A DNA stretch of 64,000 nucleotides from JACDAN01 sp963721345. GTDB taxonomy: Bacteria; Actinomycetota; Thermoleophilia; Gaiellales; Gaiellaceae. The stretch lies in the NCBI GenBank assembly GCA_963721345.1, contig CAVRIT010000001.1:1178001-1242000 (forward strand). Reading direction: 5' to 3'. Numbering within the stretch: position 1 is the first letter of the stretch; each line of letters opens with the position of its first letter. The position numbers and the translations under genes were made by a program. The notes below the pieces were generated by a model. That model was given only the letters and a program-made list of their open reading frames with translations, was not told the DNA's origin and made no database searches. Of this stretch, positions 59,471-64,000 are shown in pieces.

Positions 59471-60433
59471 TTGAGCAGCACCGCCGTCCCCGGACCCGTC
59501 GGTAGACCCCGGGGGCGGCGGCTGTCTGCCCTCTTCTCGCGCTCCGGCTGGCAGGGGCTCCTGTTCATCGCCCCTGCCCTCGTCGTCCTGAGCGTCCTCG
59601 TCGTTTACCCGCTCATCTACACGATCGTCCTCAGCTTCGCCGACACGAACGCGAGGCTGAAGATCGTCGACTGGGTCGGCTTCGAGAACTACAAGACGCT
59701 CTTCACCGAGGACAAGGAGTTCCTCGATCTCGAGGCGTTCCCGCCGACGGGCGCGTTCGTGAACAACCTGAAGTGGGTCGTTCTCTACACGACGCTCTCG
59801 CTCGGCCTCGGCCTGCTCATCGCCGTGCTCGCGGCGCGTGTCCGCTACGAGTCGTTCCTGAAGGCGATCGTGTTCATCCCGATGGCGATCTCGGCGACAG
59901 CCGTCGCGATCATCTGGAAGTTCGTCTACGACCCCGACCCCGACGTGGGCTCGCTGAACGCGCTGATCACGCTCGCCGGCGGCGAGGCCCAGGCGTGGTA
60001 CGGCCGCGAGGACCTCGTCAACTACGCGCTGATCTGGGCGTACGTCTGGTCGTCGACCGGGTTCGCGATGGTCGTCCTCTCCGCCGCCCTCAAGGGGATC
60101 TCGGAGGAGGTGATCGAGGCGGCGCGAACCGACGGCGCTTCGGAGCTGGACATCTTCCGGCGCATCCAGCTGCCGCTCCTCTCCCTGCCGATCGCCGTCG
60201 TCACCGTCTGGCTCCTGATCAACGTGATCAAGGTGTTCGACATCATCTACGTCCTCACCGGAGGCGGCCCGGGCGGTGCGAGCGAGGTGATCGCCTTCTC
60301 GATGTACGACGAGACCTTCACGAACGGGGAGGCCGGCTACGGCGCCGCCGTGGCCGTCGTGATGTTGCTGCTGATCATCCCGATCATGCTGTTCAACATC
60401 AGCCGCTTCCGGAGCGAGAAGGTGGCCGGCTGA
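59471..60433 (+). CDS. Carbohydrate ABC transporter permease 1 (MalF/AglF-like)
   Basis: A 320-residue permease with six helices after a basic N-terminal region. GLLFIAPALVVLSVLVVYPL is helix 1. The EAA loop is EEVIEAARTDGASELDIFRR IQLPLL (about residues 215-240). TGGGPGGASEVIAFSMYDE is the family's conserved periplasmic block. TTG 59471 is the start, 10 bp after the binding protein stop. Its TGA overlaps the next ATG (TGATG). Confidence 0.9.
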   Translation: MSSTAVPGPVGRPRGRRLSALFSRSGWQGLLFIAPALVVLSVLVVYPLIYTIVLSFADTNARLKIVDWVGFENYKTLFTEDKEFLDLEAFPPTGAFVNNLKWVVLYTTLSLGLGLLIAVLAARVRYESFLKAIVFIPMAISATAVAIIWKFVYDPDPDVGSLNALITLAGGEAQAWYGREDLVNYALIWAYVWSSTGFAMVVLSAALKGISEEVIEAARTDGASELDIFRRIQLPLLSLPIAVVTVWLLINVIKVFDIIYVLTGGGPGGASEVIAFSMYDETFTNGEAGYGAAVAVVMLLLIIPIMLFNISRFRSEKVAG

Positions 60434-61320
60434 TGGCCACCGCCGAGGCATCCGCGTATCGCCCCGCGAAACGGACGACAAGCGAGCGGCTCGTCCGGTT
60501 CCTGCGGAAGTCGCCCGTCCACCTCGCGCTGCTGATCGTCGCGTTCGTCTGGCTTGTCCCGACCCTCGGCCTTCTCCTCACGTCGTTCAGGGAGCCGGCC
60601 GAGATCACGAGCTCGAGCTGGTGGAGCGCGCTCCTCGAGTGGCGCTACACGCTCGCGAACTACGACCGAGTGCTCGAGCGCGCCAGCATGGACGTGAGCT
60701 TCGTCAACAGCCTCCTGATCACGATCCCGTCCACGCTGTTGCCGCTCGCGATCGCGGCCCTCGCGGCGTACGCCTTTTCGTGGATCAGCTTCCCGTTCCG
60801 CGACACGATCTTCCTCATGGTCGTCGCACTGATGATCGTCCCGATCCAGATGGCGCTGGTGCCGCTGCTGCGCATCTTCCGCGACCTCGGGATTGCGAAC
60901 AACCTGGGAGGCATCATCCTCGCGCACACCGCCTTCGGCCTCCCGCTGGGCATCTTCCTGCTGCGGAACTTCTTCATCGCGCTGCCACGAGACCTGATCG
61001 AGGCGGCGCGCGTCGACGGCGCGTCGAACCTGAAGATCTTCCTCCGCGTCGTCGTCCCGCTCTCGGTTCCGGCGCTCGCCTCGTTCGCGATCTTCCAGTT
61101 CCTCTGGGTCTGGAACGACCTGCTGATGGCGCTCGTGTTCGTCCAGAACTCCGACCTCTGGCCGATGACGATCCGCGTCAACCAGATGCAGTCGCAGTTC
61201 GGGATCGAGTGGCACCTGCTGAGCGCCGGCGCATTCCTGCTGATGGGCGTGCCGCTGCTCGTGTTCTTCGCGCTGCAGCGCTATTTCGTGCAGGGCCTAC
61301 TGGCCGGCTCGGTCAAGTAG
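60433..61320 (+). CDS. Carbohydrate ABC transporter permease 2 (MalG/AglG-like)
   Basis: A 295-residue permease. VHLALLIVAFVWLVPTLGLL is helix 1. IVPIQMALVPLLRIFRDLGI, NLGGIILAHTAFGLPLGIFL, the EAA loop RDLIEAARVDGASNLKIFLR and the ALQRYFVQGLLAGSVK terminus are all MalG hallmarks. ATG 60433 overlaps the first permease stop. With the ATPase and binding protein it completes the importer, and it converges on the peptidoglycan hydrolase gene with a 24-bp overlap of 3' ends. Confidence 0.92.
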   Translation: MATAEASAYRPAKRTTSERLVRFLRKSPVHLALLIVAFVWLVPTLGLLLTSFREPAEITSSSWWSALLEWRYTLANYDRVLERASMDVSFVNSLLITIPSTLLPLAIAALAAYAFSWISFPFRDTIFLMVVALMIVPIQMALVPLLRIFRDLGIANNLGGIILAHTAFGLPLGIFLLRNFFIALPRDLIEAARVDGASNLKIFLRVVVPLSVPALASFAIFQFLWVWNDLLMALVFVQNSDLWPMTIRVNQMQSQFGIEWHLLSAGAFLLMGVPLLVFFALQRYFVQGLLAGSVK

Positions 61321-62475
61321 GCGGCGTACGGCCTCGGCGTAGCGACCGGCCTCGCGGATGCCGAGCTCGCCCGGCCGGAGCTCGACGACGAACGCACGGC
61401 TCCGCGGGAACGCCGCGTGCTGCCAGGCCGTCGCGGCGCCGGGTGGCCACGGCAGGCGGCGGAAGCGCATGCCGGCGAGGCGCGCGTAACGTCGGCCGAT
61501 CGCGACGCTCGGTCCCCAGGCCCGGACGAGTCTCTGCGGCTGATGGAACCAGATCGTGATGTCCGGCCTCAGGCGGCGGATCAACGCCATCGCCACCTGC
61601 GTCTCGCGCTCGGAGGCCGACCCGGCCGGCGGGAAGTTCCGGTTGAGGTCGACGCCGCGGGAGTTCGTGCGGCGCTTCGCGGCGTGGCCGTCCGGGTTCA
61701 GGTCCGGGACGATCCAGAGCGAGCCGCGTCGAGGCCGCGCCGTGTGGAGCAGGCGGGTCGCGACGACCGAACCCGCGCACTCGTTTCCGTGGATGCAGCC
61801 GACGACGAGGATCCGCGGCCGCCGCTCGCCGCCGATCGTGAAGGCGCGGATCTCCTGGCCGCGTGTGCTCTGCCCGATCACCTCGGACCGGAAGCCGTCG
61901 CCGGGGAGCCGAACGTGCATGTGGTTGTCGTGGTACGCGGGGAGCACCTCGACGATCGCGGGCGGACCCTTCAGCCGAGTCGCCGGGCCGACGAAGGCCT
62001 TCGCGGCGCCCGCCGCCACGAACCGCGCAGCGAGGTCCTGCGCCAACACGCGGTCGATCTGCCGCGGCACTCGGGGCGGGAGCTCGCGGCGGTCCCGGCG
62101 CGGGTAGTAGACGTCGACGTCGAGGCCGTTCTGGTGCGAGGCGTGGCCGATGCCGCCGTACCGCGCACCGAAGTCGCCGCCGCGTGGACGCGAGAGATCG
62201 CCGACGAGGACGCGCGGCGCGCCGGGATGCGCCGCGGCGTACTCCTCGATCACGCGCGAGAGCATTCGAATCAACCGAGCGTTGCCGTATCGACGCCACT
62301 CGCGGTTCGGCGAGCGCTTCCGGACCGGGTCCCAGGTGACGAAGTGCTCGCCCTTGGCTTCGAGCCGCACGCCGCCGGCGAGCGAGCCGTCCCACGGCAC
62401 TCCCGCGGAGCGGGATTGCGCCTGGGCGCCTGTCAACGCCAGAGCAGCAGCGGCGATGATGATCCGTCCCGCCAT
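61297..62475 (-). CDS. Exported fusion of a MepA-like (M74/LAS) endopeptidase and an M14 carboxypeptidase/amidase
   Basis: A 392-residue protein with a signal peptide (MAGRIIIAAAALALTGAQAQ) and two metallopeptidase domains. Residues ~80-190 carry the LAS-type zinc motif: GGIGHASHQNGLDVDVYY (H-x6-D) and the second ligand in YHDNHMHVRLPGD, as in MepA. Residues ~200-385 are an M14 zinc carboxypeptidase: GCIHGNECAG (H-x2-E), VPDLNPDGHAAK, RGVDLNRNFPP (N-R) and the catalytic Glu in VVELRPGELG. It would cut peptidoglycan cross-links and trim stem peptides. ATG 62475 is chosen for the signal peptide. The 5' end overlaps the mannosidase gene by 17 bp. Confidence 0.85.
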   Translation of the reverse strand: MAGRIIIAAAALALTGAQAQSRSAGVPWDGSLAGGVRLEAKGEHFVTWDPVRKRSPNREWRRYGNARLIRMLSRVIEEYAAAHPGAPRVLVGDLSRPRGGDFGARYGGIGHASHQNGLDVDVYYPRRDRRELPPRVPRQIDRVLAQDLAARFVAAGAAKAFVGPATRLKGPPAIVEVLPAYHDNHMHVRLPGDGFRSEVIGQSTRGQEIRAFTIGGERRPRILVVGCIHGNECAGSVVATRLLHTARPRRGSLWIVPDLNPDGHAAKRRTNSRGVDLNRNFPPAGSASERETQVAMALIRRLRPDITIWFHQPQRLVRAWGPSVAIGRRYARLAGMRFRRLPWPPGAATAWQHAAFPRSRAFVVELRPGELGIREAGRYAEAVRRLLDRAGQ

Positions 62476-64000
62476 ACAGGAAGCTACGCACATCGACGCG
62501 CCCAGGTCCCCCGTCCACCTCGTCCCGCACACGCACTGGGACCGCGAGTGGTACCTGCCGTTCCAGCGCTTCCGCCTGAAGCTCGTCCGGCTGGTCGACA
62601 CCCTGCTCGACCTGATGGAAGAGGACGAGCGCTACCGCTTCACGCTCGACGGCCAGCTCGTCACGCTCGACGACTACCTCGAGGTGCGGCCCGAAGCGGC
62701 GCCGCGCGTCCGCCGGCTCGTCGAGGAGGGACGGCTCGCGATCGGCCCCTGGCTCGTGCTGATGGACGAGTTCCTGATCTCCGGCGAGACGATCCTCCGC
62801 AACCTCGAGTACGGACAGCGCCGCGCCGAGGAGTTCGGCGGCGCGATGCCCGTCGGCTACCTGCCGGACATGTTCGGCCATGTCGCGCAGATGCCCCAGC
62901 TGCTGCGACTCGGCGGAATCGACCGCGCTGTCCTCTGGCGCGGCGTGCCCGCGGCGATCTCGACGCACGAGTTCGACTGGGAGGGACAGGACGGCTCGGT
63001 CGTCCGCGTGGAGTACCTCCCGTTCGGGTACGGCAACGGCGCGTACCTGCTCGACGTCCCCGGCCGGCTCGGCCGGCGGGTGGAGGAGCTTCGCGAGTCG
63101 CTGCGGCCGTTCTTCGCCGACGACCCGGTGCTCGCGATGTACGGCACCGACCACATGGAGCCGCTCGCCCGGCTCGCCGATCTGGTGGAGGAGAGCGGCG
63201 CCGCGGTGCAGCTCTCGACCCTGCCGGACTACCTCGACGGCGCCGGCCGGCGCGACCTGCCGCACTGGCGGGGCGAGCTGCGCTCCAGCGCCCGCGCCAA
63301 CATGCTGATGGGGACGCTGTCTGCGCGACTCGACCTGAAGGCGGCGATGGCGCGCGCCGAGCGCGCGCTGACCCGTTACGCCGAGCCGTTCCAGGCGCTG
63401 TACGGGACGGCGTGGCCCGAGCGGCTGCTCGAGCTCGCGTGGCGCCGGGTGATCGAATGCTCGGCGCACGACTCGATCTGCGGCTGCTCGGTCGACGAGG
63501 TCTCGGCGCAGGTGCTCGTCCGCTGCGCGGAGGCCGAGCAGATCGCGATGGGGCTCGCCGAGGACGCGGCGCGCGAGGCGGCACGTCGCGCCCCGCTCGG
63601 CACCTTTGTCGCGTTCAACCCCTCCCCGCGAGAGCGCACAGGACTCGTGGAGCTCGAGCTGGCAGTCCCGGACGAGTGGGACGAGGTCGTGCTTGACGTC
63701 GACGGGCGGCTCGTCGCGACGCAGGAGGTCCACCGCAACGAGCCGCTCGTCCATAGCGAAACGGTTCGCGGCTCCCAGGTCTCCGAGTGGCTCGACCGCC
63801 GCATCTTCGGACGGCGGATCTTCGACCGGCGCCTGAACGGGCTCGTCCTGGAGGACCTCCGCGCGACCCTCGAGGTGGACGACGAGGACCGGCCGATCTG
63901 GCTGGACGTCGAGGAGCTGAAGCGCGAGTTGCGGGCCGCGACGGCCGGCGACGAGCGGGAGTGGGAGGTTCGGATCGTGGCGCAGCCGCGGCGCACCGTC
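62459..64000 (+). CDS. GH38 alpha-mannosidase / mannosylglycerate hydrolase-like, 5' part
   Basis: At least 514 residues, running off the window. The frame begins MIRPAIQEATHIDAPRSPVH and leads at once into the zinc motif LVPHTHWDREWYLPF (H-x-H-x-D). The nucleophile Asp is in GYLPDMFGHVAQMPQLLRL, YGTDHMEP follows, and a GH38 hallmark IECSAHDSICGCSVDEVSA lies near residue 340. It hydrolyses alpha-mannosides; the HDSICGCS motif is shared with mannosylglycerate hydrolase MngB. The sugar ABC importer just upstream may supply its substrate. The start overlaps the divergent peptidase start, and no other start precedes the zinc motif. Confidence 0.87.
   Translation, partial: MIRPAIQEATHIDAPRSPVHLVPHTHWDREWYLPFQRFRLKLVRLVDTLLDLMEEDERYRFTLDGQLVTLDDYLEVRPEAAPRVRRLVEEGRLAIGPWLVLMDEFLISGETILRNLEYGQRRAEEFGGAMPVGYLPDMFGHVAQMPQLLRLGGIDRAVLWRGVPAAISTHEFDWEGQDGSVVRVEYLPFGYGNGAYLLDVPGRLGRRVEELRESLRPFFADDPVLAMYGTDHMEPLARLADLVEESGAAVQLSTLPDYLDGAGRRDLPHWRGELRSSARANMLMGTLSARLDLKAAMARAERALTRYAEPFQALYGTAWPERLLELAWRRVIECSAHDSICGCSVDEVSAQVLVRCAEAEQIAMGLAEDAAREAARRAPLGTFVAFNPSPRERTGLVELELAVPDEWDEVVLDVDGRLVATQEVHRNEPLVHSETVRGSQVSEWLDRRIFGRRIFDRRLNGLVLEDLRATLEVDDEDRPIWLDVEELKRELRAATAGDEREWEVRIVAQPRRTV

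Overview
The window is 64 kb of very GC-rich DNA, dense with short-spaced genes. Many starts are GTG or TTG, and many stop/start pairs overlap (ATGA, GTGA, TTGA). Two F420-type luciferase-like oxidoreductases, a Nudix+histidine-phosphatase MutT1 next to ppk, Streptomyces-type PHO boxes (GTTCACC units every 11 bp) and many acyl-CoA dehydrogenases, SDRs and acyl-CoA ligases point to an actinobacterium. A deep-branching soil lineage such as Thermoleophilia is my best guess, but this is inference and no rRNA is present.

Region 1 (1-16.8 kb) is a phosphate and polyphosphate regulon. The minus strand carries two phosphate-binding proteins, then pstC-pstA-pstB-phoU and a soluble PhoR-like kinase. 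Diverging from these are a PhoB/PhoP-type regulator, an ArsC-like phosphatase and a RimK-like ATP-grasp enzyme. A second, near-duplicate regulator heads ppk1 and ppx. Facing them is a CHAD-mutT1-cupin operon, which diverges from uppP. Four PHO-box arrays (upstream of both pstS genes, of regulator 2-ppk-ppx, and between CHAD and uppP) tie the region together.

Region 2 (16.8-33.3 kb) is lipid and acyl-CoA catabolism: MaoC hydratase, two acyl-CoA ligases, several acyl-CoA dehydrogenases (one AidB-like), SDRs, MDR oxidoreductases, an FMN alpha-hydroxyacid oxidase, a PaaI thioesterase and a cupin. REP-like palindromes and a RAYT transposase are inserted here.

Region 3 (33.3-38.5 kb) is a compact lipid island: a cNMP-domain/patatin phospholipase, a PlsC acyltransferase, a lone cNMP-binding protein, an alpha-oxoamine synthase and a membrane fatty-acid desaturase. 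Region 4 (38.5-46.9 kb) returns to acyl-CoA metabolism, with a TetR-controlled glyoxalase/thioesterase pair, an esterase, a thiolase and another acyl-CoA dehydrogenase. Region 5 (46.9-51.8 kb) is a complete livGFHM-K branched-chain amino-acid-type ABC transporter. Region 6 (51.8-64 kb) holds a metallo-beta-lactamase-fold enzyme, an F420 enzyme, a second RAYT, a MOT1-like transporter, an NCS1/CytX-like permease and a carbohydrate ABC importer. It ends with a fused MepA/M14 peptidoglycan hydrolase and a GH38 alpha-mannosidase cut by the window end.

Eleven genes appear broken by a single-base indel with the downstream frame intact and conserved. This is more likely base-level sequence error than pseudogenisation, and those genes are given as one feature spanning both frames. 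I saw no tRNA, rRNA or CRISPR, and no gene-free stretch above 300 bp.
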